Part shown: positions 1 to 11,512 of the stretch, piece by piece | How positions within the stretch are numbered: the first letter of the stretch is position 1 | Layout of the letters: every line of letters begins with the position of its first letter | Assembly: GCF_020360975.1 (NCBI RefSeq) | Contig: NW_025408671.1 | Coordinates: 2,666,001-2,730,000, forward strand | DNA: 64,000 bases | Direction of reading: 5' to 3' | From: Hirsutella rhossiliensis | Lineage: Eukaryota > Ascomycota > Sordariomycetes > Hypocreales > Ophiocordycipitaceae | Notes under the pieces: generated by a model | Told to the model about the DNA's origin: nothing | Databases searched by the model: none | Seen by the model: only the letters and a program-made list of their open reading frames with translations | Made by a program: the position numbers and the translations under genes

Positions 1-2200
1 TGGCCGGGATGGAGCGCCGCTAAAAATGTGAATTCTCTAAACAAAAGCTCGACTACGGAGTATGTGGAGTCGAGCTTGACTGCAGAATGCCGTCGATGAA
101 CCAGGCGGGCCGCCCTTCCTTAACCGTGGCCGCCAAGCTCGCGGATCGTCGTTTCACGTGCATATACGAAGTTCTTCGGTGTGATTCGGTGGGCGCGTCT
201 TGGCAATAGCAACACGCAGTTACCAATTGCTCGGTCAGAGTATCGAGGCAAGACGTTGCAGGCTATTTTTAGACGTGCACGCCTCCCTGAGCCACGAGAG
301 ATGCTGACACGGTGGAACATTGGCAGGCTGCCAAGCTGTCAAAAAGGGTCCGATTCCTCGCCTGATAACACGAGATGTGCAGTAAGTTACCTAGAGGCGA
401 AAACATGCAAGACAACGAGGCAAGCTATACAAGACGAGGGACGTGCGCGTATAATGGTTTGGCTTGGACCCGGAGCTCCGTTGTGCGGCCGGGAGGACTT
501 TGCGCACACTGCGGCTAGAGGCGTGAGACGTCGGGGGAACCAATGTCTGCCTTTGCCCTTCTTGGTACAGAACAGAGGTGCGCACGTCGACAAAAAGCCT
601 TCTCGTCTTGCTCCTCGTCGGGTCCGGACGAACGCCCGGGCTGGACGGTGACCGCCGGCGCCGTGTGCTTTGACCAAGGTTAAGCCATCACCTGATGGTA
701 CTTGGCCCTAGGCACCCATACAGCTTAGCTCAGGCACTCGGGGCATGCGCAGCAACAAGGTTTCTGTGCGTTGCAAAGAAGAAAAGAAGGAATGCCGCCA
801 CTCGGCCCAGTTGCTTCGTATTGTACGGGGCAGCATATAGAAGCGGGCGTGAACAGCAGGCTGAGCCGGATCTGGACAGGTTGTCACACTACATTATCTT
901 GGTGAATTGTTCGAACCGTAAGAAAACCAAGCACCCCTTTCCTGGACGCTTATTTCTCTTTAGAAGGACCGTGGAAGAAGTGAATGCAGGTCATCCCAGG
1001 CACCCAGGAGATCCTTAGAAGCTGGGCTGCCCCGCAAAGTACCTACCCACAGCCAGTCGCTTATCGATATACCCCACGCACAGGGGAAGGCGGGGCCGCT
1101 AATGGTTCCGTCAGCGGGCAAAGTTAATGGACAGTCGGCAGAAGGAGGCATCCAAGTAGACAGGTGCCGTGTGTGCGTACAAAGTAGGTCTCCGACCCGC
1201 CCATGCTTGCTTACCTACATATGTGCGAGCGACGCGAAGGATTGCGCCGAGCACGCAGTGAGTCCTGGACTCGGCGCAGTCTCGCGTTGCACCTGCCTTG
1301 GGGATCCCGTAAGGTTCGCGGAGAGGGGAAGGGGAGGGAAAGCTCCCACCTTCCAGATTCATGTCCAAACTCCAAAGTACTGCCTACATTCCCTTGGCCG
1401 TACCTTTCGGCGGAGCCAAGGTAGGCGCTACACCGAGGTACTCGACGAGTAGCTTTGCCCTTCAAGCTCTCGTGTGTATACAAACACTGGACATTTTCCG
1501 AATGATGCCTCGTGGGCAGCCATAAGCCTCCGCCCCCCCGCCGCCCGCCTCATGCTTTCTTTCGACTGATGCCGTCCAACTGACCCTCTCGCAACCCGAC
1601 TGCTCCTGTGATCATGTCGCCGCCTTTGCCCGAGGACATGTGCCCTCAGCTTCGCTAGCATCGACGCCCCGTCCGCCGCCCGCCCGGGATCTGGGTTGTA
1701 CCGGTGAGCGTTGCCGGCAGAGGACCGTCTTCCTCTGGCTCGAGGCACTCCAACGAGGTAGGGGCCTGGTGACCAGCCCCCACCGTCCATCCCGCAGGTC
1801 CCCTGATCCAACCCGGCTCGTGCTGCCAGAACACATCGTCTTTCTCATTTACCCTTGGACGCAAAAGGGTCCTTGTGTCTCGCGCCTGTCTCTCCCTCTC
1901 TCCCTCTTGGACTTCCATCACGACGACCGAGAGAAATCATCCGGCAACCAGGCCCTCTTGGCAGCCTGAGATGACTCGATTTGCATTCAGCGCGGATTCC
2001 ATCCATCACCGATTCATCAAAACTCCGTCATTCGCCATTTGTCTTGCACGACTCTCAGCGCCCTAGTCCAACCCCGACGCCCTCCGATACACCGCACAAA
2101 TCTTGACCATCTCCAATCGAGCCGCCCAGTCCAGAATACACGCGATCAAGAGCCTGGACAGCCTGAACGCAGGTAGCCCCTCGGACGGCTACCCGACAAT
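1..2200. other. Intergenic / 5' leader, no gene seen
   Basis: No reading frame here has protein-like composition or a recognisable domain. The frames that stay open are rich in Arg, Pro and Ser and are open on both strands, as expected of GC-rich non-coding DNA. From about 1500 onward the plus strand is CT-rich, typical of a fungal promoter and 5' leader for the F-box gene that starts at 2201. A perfect 10-bp inverted repeat lies at 45-77. Confidence 0.5.
45..77. repeat. Perfect 10-bp inverted repeat
   Basis: AAGCTCGACT at 45-54 is the exact reverse complement of AGTCGAGCTT at 68-77, with a 13-nt spacer. It lies in gene-free DNA at the window edge. Function unknown; it could be a binding site or chance. 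Confidence 0.6.
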
Positions 2201-4267
2201 ATGGCCCAAGTAGTCGACGAGCTCTCGGCCCCGATGCCGACCGGCCAAGACAATGCCCCCACCCCGCCCGAACTTCCGGCCAAGGGTAGAAGCCGCCGGC
2301 GTCTGCTCCGCGGATTGCAGCGCATCTCCTCGTCGCCATCGTTGAATAACCCCCGGCGCTCCAAGTCCATCGGTAGTCCCTACAGCACCAGGAGCACCCT
2401 ATCATGTGTCAGTCTCGCGGCGGCTGGCCCGTCTCAGACACCGCCCGCCGCCCGATCGGCCACCCCCCAGCCGTCACCGTTCGGCCTCTCTAGCGGGCTT
2501 ACTTCGAAGCCTCTGACTTTGGCAAACGAGTTTCCCTTTCCCGACGACGCCGATGGCCAGCTTGCCACTCGCAAAGTTGACAATGCAGCTCCTGCCCCTT
2601 CGGCCGCCACAGCCCCGCTCCCGGCCGAGCTCATCTTGTCCAACAAGCACGATGGGCGGACAAGGACCCGGTCGGGCTCTAAAGCACCTATGAGGCCGCA
2701 CTTTGCTCGCTGGGAAAAGCTGCCCCACGAAGTTTGTGTCCACGTATTCTCGTACCTGAAGCCAAAGGAACTCGTTCGAGCGTCGAGGGTGAGCAAGTCG
2801 TTCTACAAGCTCTGCTTTGACGGCCAGCTCTGGACCTCATTTGATGCCTCGGAGTTCTATCAAGAAATTCCTGCCGACTCTCTGGCTAGAATCGTCGTTG
2901 CTGCTGGTCCGTTCGTCAAGGACTTGAATCTCAGGGGCTGTGTGCAGGTCGAGCACTATAAGCGGACTGAAGTCGTTGTCAAGGCCTGCAGGAACCTCAT
3001 GAATGCCACTCTCGAAGGCTGCCGCAACTTTCAAAAGAACACCCTTCACGTGCTTCTGAGGAGCAATGAGAAGCTGATGCATCTCAACTTGACGGGCCTA
3101 GCGGCTGTATCCAACACGTCGTGCAAGATCATTGCCGAATCTTGCCCTCAGCTGGAGACCTTCAACGTCTCTTGGTGCGAAAAGGTAGAGGCCCGTGGCA
3201 TCAAGGCCGTCATCGATTCATGCACCAACTTGAGAGATCTGAGGGCTGGCGAAGTCCGCGGCTTCGACAGTATCGCGACCGCTCAGTCCATCTTCACGAC
3301 CAACCACCTCGAGAGACTCGTTCTTTGCGGATGCGTGGAGCTCACCGATGAGGCATTGAAGGTCATGATGCATGGCGTGGACCCTGAGATCGACCTCCTC
3401 ACCGACCGCCCCATCGTCCCACTGCGAAAGCTGCGGCACCTGGATCTCAGCCGTTGCAACCGTCTTTCCAGCGTTGGCGTCAAGGCAATTGGTCATGTGA
3501 CGCCCGACCTGGAAGGATTACAGCTCTCTGGCTGCAAGTCTCTGACTGATGCGGCTCTCGAGCCCATCTTGGCCTCGACGCCGCGGCTCACGCACCTTGA
3601 GCTGGAGGATTTGGAGGATCTCACCAACTCGCTTCTATCGGAGCATTTGGCCAAGGCACCGTGCGCCGCAACCTTGGAGCATCTCTCGCTGAGCTACTGT
3701 GAGAAAATCAGCGACGTTGGTATGCTCCCAGTCATGCAAAGGTGCGTCAAGCTCAGGGTCGTCGACATGGACAACACGCGCATCAGCGACCTTGTGCTTG
3801 CCGAAGCCGCGGCAATGGTCACCAAGCGCTCTCAGCGATCAATGCAAGAGGGAGCGCGGCCCAAAGCCACACTGCAGCTGGTCGTGTATGACTGTCAAAA
3901 CGTCACATGGACGGGCATTCGCGAGGTTCTCTTCCGCAACGCCCAGATGAGGCCCGCTGCTGGTCAGCCTGGGCGCGTCACCTATCCCACCGAAATCATC
4001 GGGCTCAAGTGCTTCTACGGCTTCCAGATGACCGTCGACGAGCACCAAAAGCGGCTATTGCGTGGCGAGCCGGCATCGGCAAGTCGACTGGAGAGGAAGT
4101 GGGCAGACTACATGCAAGCCAACGAAGAGGCCGGCATGGGCGGAGCTGGCTACAGGAGACGCAGACGACGAGCGAGGGAGGCTCAGGCACTGCACCTGCA
4201 CGAAGAAGACGGCGTCGTCGTCGGCCGTCGTCGGGCTCGAACCATGGGAGCCTGCTCGGTTATGTGA
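2201..4267 (+). CDS. F-box / leucine-rich repeat protein (Pof2/Grr1-type SCF substrate receptor)
   Basis: Single exon, 688 residues. Residues 1-160 are Ser/Pro-rich and probably disordered. An F-box follows at about 171-215 (W171-EKLPHEVCVHVFSYL, then LVRASRVSKSFYKLC), which in this family binds Skp1. Residues 225-560 carry cysteine-containing leucine-rich repeats with the HLDLSRCNRLSSVGVKAI type of repeat, the substrate-binding part of an SCF ubiquitin ligase. The tail (about 640-688) has an Arg run followed by acidic and basic residues. The start is the first ATG in the frame, right after the CT-rich leader. The substrate cannot be told from sequence; the closest concept is S. pombe Pof2 or budding-yeast Grr1-like proteins. 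Downstream, 1.2 kb of non-coding DNA separates it from the next gene on the same strand. Confidence 0.9.
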   Translation: MAQVVDELSAPMPTGQDNAPTPPELPAKGRSRRRLLRGLQRISSSPSLNNPRRSKSIGSPYSTRSTLSCVSLAAAGPSQTPPAARSATPQPSPFGLSSGLTSKPLTLANEFPFPDDADGQLATRKVDNAAPAPSAATAPLPAELILSNKHDGRTRTRSGSKAPMRPHFARWEKLPHEVCVHVFSYLKPKELVRASRVSKSFYKLCFDGQLWTSFDASEFYQEIPADSLARIVVAAGPFVKDLNLRGCVQVEHYKRTEVVVKACRNLMNATLEGCRNFQKNTLHVLLRSNEKLMHLNLTGLAAVSNTSCKIIAESCPQLETFNVSWCEKVEARGIKAVIDSCTNLRDLRAGEVRGFDSIATAQSIFTTNHLERLVLCGCVELTDEALKVMMHGVDPEIDLLTDRPIVPLRKLRHLDLSRCNRLSSVGVKAIGHVTPDLEGLQLSGCKSLTDAALEPILASTPRLTHLELEDLEDLTNSLLSEHLAKAPCAATLEHLSLSYCEKISDVGMLPVMQRCVKLRVVDMDNTRISDLVLAEAAAMVTKRSQRSMQEGARPKATLQLVVYDCQNVTWTGIREVLFRNAQMRPAAGQPGRVTYPTEIIGLKCFYGFQMTVDEHQKRLLRGEPASASRLERKWADYMQANEEAGMGGAGYRRRRRRAREAQALHLHEEDGVVVGRRRARTMGACSVM

Positions 4268-5509
4268 CGATGCTGGGAGGAAGTCGGAAAACGGCAAGAC
4301 GACTGACGCATTTGACATCGAGAGACTACATGACGCGGACTCGTCATTTGAACACGGTGGGGTTTGCGATTAATTGGACTGCAGCCTTGACACCCATATC
4401 GTCTCGGCGGCGTTGGGATAGGTCGCAGAGGGACGAGGTTGAAGGTGGAATGTGCCCGGGGGGTTCATTTGGGGCCTTTTCGGCACATATTCTTTTCAAA
4501 GATCGAGGGCGGTGAGTTTGATGACGATTGACCACAAGGTACATTGCTGGGGCGGCCACTTCCTCGCGTTGATTTGGGATGGAGGTCTATTACGACCATG
4601 ACCTCGGCAGCTTGGAATGCCAGATCTCCCTCATTTCTTTTGTTCCTGTCGGATAGAAGTCTTACATTGGCCCGTCGTGTTGTTGACGCATGGCTTCCTA
4701 CCTCTACTGTAAGAGTCGAGACATTCGGGTGGCCCATCAAGTCGTGCATAACATCACCAACAGTTTTACCGGACCTGACGGTGTTTCTTAAGCCCGTGAA
4801 GATGAGGAAATGTTGGATACGTCGGCCCGGAAACGGACGGATTGGAATCTTGCGGACAAGTCCCGCCTTATCAGACGGTACCGTCCCTCGCTGAAGATCC
4901 GGAGATGTCGGAGGTGGCGAGGGTGCCGAGGCCCGCACCGTGAGCTCACGACTAGGTGCAGAATTCTAATTTCCACTTTACCGAGCTGTAGCCTGGTTAT
5001 TCATGAGAGCTAACTCGTGATTAATGGATGGCTGAGTGGAATCAGCGTTGATCGGCGGAAATTGATGCCCTTGTTGCGCGCTAGGCGGACCAACAGCAGC
5101 AGCACCCAGTTGGTGCCTTGGAAGCCGGCTTCGCGTTGATTTCAGCCCAAGTCGTGGTTGGCTTTGTCGGAAGCACCAATGTGCATGCTGTAGGCGAACC
5201 GCAAGCAAAGAGCACGCCTCCAACTGCCCAAGAGAGACCGGAGGAAAGATGGACGGCAAGTCGAGGTTGTCCCAAGACCAAGGTGGTCGTTACCTGGGTG
5301 GGTATTTTTCTCAGAAGTAACTCCGGAGTACGTACCCCGGGAGCCGGAGCGGGATCAAAAAGCGGCCGCCAGCTAATTACGGCTTCACCTCGCTGTAGAA
5401 ACCGTCGACATCTAGAGGGCAGGATTTCTTCGCCACGCCGAGGCGCCCCTCTCAAACACCTAGAGAAAGAAGCTTTTCCCCCATCCGCTGAAGGCCATCC
5501 GTTGCGGAC
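4268..5509. other. Intergenic region, no gene seen
   Basis: Terminator side of the F-box gene and promoter side of the histidine-phosphatase gene. Open frames here are short, on both strands and without recognisable motifs. Confidence 0.5.
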
Positions 5510-6715
5510 ATGCCGCTGGAGAAGATCTACGTCATCCGCCACGGGGTAAGTGCGCGTCGGCCAAAGAGGACAATACCTCCGGCTCTCTGTATTGACTGCT
5601 GCCATTGTCGATGACCAGTTCCGCTCTAATTGGCTCGTCGACCCTGCCACTGGCACCTACTCTGCCTATATCCCATCGCCAACAGGAATTCCCGCCGACC
5701 CGGCCCTCACCTCCCATGGCGTCAGCCAGGCGAGAGAGCTGGCCAGGCACCTCATGACCCTTGATCCGCCCGTCGAGGCGGTGTACTCGAGTCCCTTCTA
5801 CCGGTGCCTCCAGACCCTGGAGCCCTTTATGCAGAATCTTGAGCTGCGGAAACAGCAACGAGACCGGAAAGCCAGCGGCCCCGCCGCTGGCGACGACGGC
5901 GTGGTTGCCAGGGTTCGTCCCGAGCACGGCATCCGCGAGTGGTTTGGCTCGGCCCCCTTCACCCACCCCCAGCCTGCCGCGATCGCCGTGCTCAAGTCGC
6001 TGTTTCCAGCCATCGACGAGGGTTACCAGCCAGTCGTTGTGCCCTCGCCACGCGGGGAGACATTGGCCCAGCTCCAGGAGCGAGTGGCCGTGGCATTGCG
6101 CGGCATCATCGAGCAGTGTGACGCTCAGGGGGCTCGCTCCGCCCTTCTATGCACCCACGCTGCCGTAGTCATCGTGTTGGGTCGCATCCTGACCGGACAG
6201 GTGCCAGACAGCGTCGACGCCGAGGATTTTGATGCGTACACGTGCGGGCTGAGCGTCTTCCAGAGGAAGGGCGAGGCGTCTGGTGGCAAGGCCTCCCTGT
6301 CGGCAGATTCTTTTGGTAAGCCAAGCCAACACGCGATGCCAACTGTTGGCCGGCCGCGTCGATATCCCATACCCAGTATCCCCACTGTCCTGACAAAGAG
6401 ACTTGCAGATGCGGCTGCAAGCCTTATTACCGGGGGCTGGAACTGCGAGCTCAACAGCGACTGCAGCTTCCTCAGCGGCGGGAAAGAGAGAGGATGGTAT
6501 GTGCTTACGCCCACATCCTGCAGATGCTCGTCGTCCCGTGATACGTTTTTCATGTCCTCGAGCCCTCGCCGCTTTTGAGGCTGTCTCGGCCCGCCAGAGG
6601 CATCCCCCCCCCTCCAGGGTCTCGGGCTAATACCAACACCAGGAGGTTTGCGGGAGATGAATCATTTCCAGGCACAGGGTCTCTCTCCCGAGGCGATGCC
6701 GAGTCCAAGCTGTAG
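5510..6715 (+). CDS. Histidine-phosphatase-fold protein, TFIIIC tau55 (Tfc7)-like
   Basis: Four exons by hand: 5510-5545, 5619-6315, 6409-6496 and 6643-6715, giving 297 residues. Introns are 73, 93 and 146 nt. Exon 1 encodes MPLEKIYVIRHG and carries the RHG signature of the phosphoglycerate-mutase-like superfamily. Exon 2 has LTSHGVSQARELARHL, SSPFYRCLQT and LLCTHAAVV, which supply the other phosphate-pocket positions. The C-terminal region (LNSDCSFLSGGKERGWRFAGDESF) resembles the tail of fungal TFIIIC tau55 proteins, where this fold sits in an RNA polymerase III initiation factor. That assignment is from memory of the family, so a plain phosphoglycerate-mutase family phosphatase is the alternative. 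The catalytic-type histidines appear intact. The second intron is a multiple of three with no stop, so unspliced message stays open. Confidence 0.82.
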
Positions 6716-9700
6716 ACTACAAAGCGACCTGAGGGAGCCTTGACTCACTGGTGAGCCTGGGGAGGACACGGACCAGGTCGGTCCACGGTTCATGTGCAGA
6801 GGCATCGACAAAGATCATCGGCTCCAACGTCACGTTAATGACATAATGGCCGCAAGAAGCTGCGGAGATGGCTTAGGAGAAAGGACAACACCCTCCCAAC
6901 GACAGCCAAGACAATGTCTGGCAGGCAGATCGGGTGCCGAGCCCCGAGTATAGCTTTTGGCGAGACCAGGGGGAAACAGCGGCCAGCTCATGATTTGCAG
7001 CGCCCGGGTGAACCATCAAGAGTCGCTCAAGGAGCCCTCGATCGACTCCCAGTCGGATGCAGAGGCGATCCTGGTGGAGAGATGTCGGCGCCTGGTCACG
7101 CCAGGCCCAGTTTCCAAGAAGAGGGGGGAGGGGGGGCGCCAAGTCGAAAACATTATGAGCGACCAACATACAGTCTCGTCAGGGTGGGACCCCCGCCAGA
7201 GGAGACGAGCCCCGCCACCATCGGCAACAGTTCCTCTCGCCGGAAGACGGCATTGGTGGCGAGAGTGAGGGAGTTGGTTCCTTTCTCCGACACCGTTGAC
7301 AATCTGTGGCTGCCGCTTTGTGTCAATACGGCGACGGCAGGGCAGGGCGTGAGCTTTGGTAATCTTGCAGCTACACGTCAACTCGCTTGGCTGAGCAAAT
7401 GGAAGCAAGGCCGACGACAGGATCACGGGGCCCGCAAAGTGCGTCAACCAACCGAAGCTGTGTCTGACGTTGGGATTATCACGGTCAGGCTGGAAATGAA
7501 CACGTCAACAAGAAAACAAACAGTAGGGGATCGATGGGCTGCGCGGCGGCATGTTTTTGCCAGCAACCCTATGCTCGTCGCGGCTAGTGACGAACCCATG
7601 GACCCGAAGCCATCTCCCAAGCCGACGCTTGCTAGTCGTTGTTATATTGACTACGCCGACTGCATGTTTACGACGCGTGTGGGTGTCAGTAGGGGGAGAG
7701 AGGGCCTCGAGCTGTCCAGCTCACTCACAGACCCTTCTCAGTCATGGGCAACGTCTCCCTTGCTTTCAATTGTTTCATGGCTCATGTGGTACCTTGCATC
7801 GTGAAGGTCTCAGCTGCGGTCGAGAGTCCTCACGGACATTCATGCTTTGTCGAGAGTTGGCGAGAGGCGGACTGCTGAGAGCGTTCCTGGACAGGCCGTG
7901 ACACCCCTTGCTTCGATTATCTCCCACCGGCCAGATCTCTCTGTGTTAACGCGGAGGCAGCCATGATGAGGTGCTGGGTCTGTGCGAGGCCATGCATTGC
8001 ATGTACATGACACGCACTGCAAGACTGTTATTGGCCTAGAGGTGTGGGAGTGACTCTAACGTTTGTTTTCGTACAATGAGATGGCCTTGGCCGAGACGGA
8101 TAGCCAAGATCTCCGGAGAGCGAGCTGTCGGCACTGCTCATGAAACATGCTGGGGAGAGGCCTCGGGGCAGGCCAAGAGATGGAAATGCCGAGAGGACCT
8201 TGTTTGAAGTTGGTCGTCCTTGCATGGAGCACAAAGGAAGATGACAGTGTCTGCGGTTGCCGACGATGAGTCGTCGGAGGAGCCGTGGTGCCCTCGAGGT
8301 CACGATACGATAACATCAGCACAAGGGAGGCGAAAGTCCGTGAGCCATGTCTTATTGCACCGTCTTGGTAGGAGGGGACTTGGGGGGAGGCTCAAAAAGC
8401 AAAGTCCTATGAACCAAGCAAAACACTGCAGCCATCGGATCAGTGACAGGCTGCCGGCTGAAACGACGGCTTCCAGATTTAGAGCGGGAGGCAAAAACAT
8501 GGCAACGGACGGAGCTCTCGGGGGTAATCGGACAAGGGGGGGGGCCACATCTCGTCCACAAGGGAGGATGACGTTTTGAGCGCGGGCTGTCTCTCTGTCT
8601 GAGGAGCAGAGACACAAGGACGGGAACCCCCGCGTGCGGGCCCGGCGAGGTCCATGTGCACTGTGCCGGCGCTGAAGCTAGAGGCGTAAGAGCAAGATTA
8701 GCACGGCCGAGGTAATCAATCGCGGAGAGCCGCATGGACGACGACGACAGGGCGTGTGGGCGCGGCGTGTGGGTGGCATGGGTGGGTGGGAGCTGCGACA
8801 GCGGCAGCCGCAGCAGCCGCCGCCGCCGCCGAGCAGCAGCTGCATAGGCGAGCCCCGGCAGTGGTGGTGGGAGGGTTGCGCACTGTCTGCGGCTGCAGTT
8901 GGAGGAGGAAAAGGAGGAGCGTGAGGTGTGAGAGGGTTTCGGACGCTCATGTTATCTTTTGCTGCTCTCATGTGCCTCATGTGCCTCATGTCACCCCTGT
9001 GTACAGTTGTACAGTACGTATCGACATTCAATGAAGAGCGTGCACGTGCGGTGCTTGGGCAGAAGAGCCCGGATTGGGCCTTGGTCAGCCACTTGGTACG
9101 TACTCTGTAGGTACATGCTCGGATACGCAACCAGGTTGGGGCACTGCAAAGTGCAAAGAAAGAAAGGCGGTTGGGCCAGGGCCAAAAAAAAACCCCGGCT
9201 CCAGCCTCTTGGTGCCTCTTGGTGCCCCTTGCGCAACTTCACCTCGCTCTCATCCCCCTCCCTACCTACTTACTACCTTACTCGACAGCTTTGCAGCAAC
9301 GCACACCCACCCCTCGCGCCCCCCCCCAGAGACAAGAATGAAGAGGAAGAAGAAGAAAAAGCAACACTATCGCGTTTGCCGAAAGTCTACTGGGTCGAGC
9401 GTTCGCCACGTTAGCGATGGCCGACGACGACGACGGACCAAGATGACGAAGGCTGCTAGCACTGTCCATCAGCCTCCCCGGTCTCCATCGTCCACGGCGT
9501 GCCCCTGGCCTTCCAAGCCGTCCAGTCCGACTTTTTCTCTCTTGTTGGCAGCCTTGCCAACGACGCAGCAGACAAGCTGCTCCGGTTGTGTCGGGAACCT
9601 CGCAACGCCGGCAATGAAAAACAAATTGGTGGACAACATGCTCGGGACAGCTCGTCTCACGACCCCCGCGCCGCGGCGGAACACATATTCTTTTTCCCTT

Positions 9701-11512
9701 TTTTGTTTTCCCTTGAGCAGGGCCTTGTTAAAAAATAATAATGCCCGAGCAAGTGCTGAGCTTCTGCGGCGACCCTGCGTCTGCTTCGCTTCAGACACAC
9801 AGAGACTAGTCGCCACACTTGGGCGCGAAAAAGAAAGTCTCGTGGGGCCAGGCTTTCACGGCTAGACGGCGTAGTCCGTTGTCGAGCTGTGCCTTTCGGT
9901 CGGACCGTCAGCTTTCCCCAGGTCTGAGTTCGGTTACACGTCAGATCTCTTTGTTTTTTCCTTGCAGGCTCTGCCATGCACATCACCCCGGCCTTTCACA
10001 AATCTCCTGCGCCGGTGCCGATCCCCGACGCCCAGCACAACTGCCACTCTCTTCTGGGCATCGCTTGAACAGCCAGTGTGTGCTTGTGCCGCTGCCAAGT
10101 CCGTCCCTCGCCGTGACATGGGCCAAATTTAGAGCCACATGGTGCCTCGTCCCAGGCAGCCAAGCGTCCTCCCCCTCCCTGCCTGTTGGCTTCCACGGCA
10201 GGTTCAGAGCCCGGGCACACGGAGGCTGGCGCCCAAAGCCTGGTTGCCAGCCGGCGGCATTATCCTCGCAAAAGGTGCCAGCCGTCCCGGCGGTGCGGCA
10301 ACCCTGGTACTGGGTCCAGAGACTGACTTGATGGATCCGCACCGACTCCTCTTGCCCTTGGATCATGCATGTCCGTTCTCTCAACAGCCATCGTCCGAGT
10401 GTACAAAGTACTCGGTTCGTGCTGCCCCTGTGAGACGAGCAGCACGTCTCCAACCCACACCACCGCTACTCCACACCTCTCGGCGAGGGAGAGCCATCGA
10501 GCCAAGGGCTACGCGACTCCTGAGTCTTCAGTGTCCGAGGTGAGATGAGATGATCGGCCGTCCCTTGCTTGCAGCCCAAACCGTGATTCACTGTCCGCGG
10601 CGAGAACAGCGGCCGCAGTGACGACAAGACCCAAGAACAGCATCGGGACTCCCCTCGGCTTTCACAACCCAACAACACCCGTACGGCATCCGCGTTCAAG
10701 CATGCCCAAGAGTGCTCATTGTCTCCGTGCCCCCTCCTCCTCGACATACCCCGCTACTAGCCCCATCGAGTGACGCCGCAGCAAATTATACAACGCCCCG
10801 AGGTGCTTCGCAGTCGCTTGGAAATGCTCCCACTGGCTTGCCCCCCGCCTGCCCTCCTGCATGCAAGAGCACAGGTAAACCAAAGCAACTTGACGGCCTG
10901 GGGCGTCGACAGTGCCAACTCCAGCCCTCCTTTGTCTTTCACACGCCGCAGGTACCGTTTCTGTCGATTTCTGCACGACGATCCACCTTGGCTTCTCACT
11001 AACTACACTCCGCCTCTGTTGGTCCCGTCTCTGCGAACTTGGAGCAGGGGCGGCACTCGGACCCCCCCTTCTGGCAGCTCAAGACAACAATCTTTTTGTG
11101 CTGCCATCGTCCGGAACTTATCACTTGATTCAGGTACTGGGCAGTAAAAAGAAAAAGGAAGAACACGGTGCGTTAGCATAGTGATCAGACGCTATCCATT
11201 GATCACCAGGGTCTCGATACCTCGTCGTCGACTACAAGAATATCCTACCCCTCGTCTCTCATTGAGTCATGAAGTTAGTTGGTCGTCACTTCCTCCACTC
11301 GTCGTCTTCATAACCCTTCGACATCTCCCTCGTTACTTAACCCACCTTCTCCCTCCTCCGTGCCCCGTTCCTTTGGGCCCTGTGTTTCCACTCTCAGCGT
11401 TAGCTGTCCGCGCCCTCGCTCAACTATCACTCCGTCACGCAAAAGGGTCCTCATCTCTCTGTCTTATATACGCCGACGAGACGAGGGGCTATCTGCTCCT
11501 TCACCCTGGAAT
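6716..11512. other. Long gene-free region upstream of Myb-like regulator
   Basis: About 4.8 kb without a credible gene. Frames such as 6914-7804 (+) are open but have no domain, biased composition and no conserved-looking blocks. From about 9200 to 11500 the plus strand becomes CT-rich with many short upstream ATGs, as in a long fungal promoter and leader. A (GCC/AGC)-type tract lies at 8811-8840, and a 9-nt direct repeat (CATGTGCCT, three partial copies) lies near 8966-8992. Confidence 0.5.
8811..8840. repeat. GCC/AGC trinucleotide tract
   Basis: Low-complexity run of AGC and GCC triplets in non-coding DNA. No other role is visible. Confidence 0.6.

Noticed and set aside
4236..4250. B-box-like GGTTCGAGCCC on the minus strand
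   Set aside because: It lies inside the F-box coding region and the flanking bases do not form a T-stem.
6914..7804. 296-codon plus-strand frame in the long gene-free region
   Set aside because: No motif, biased composition and competing open frames on the other strand.
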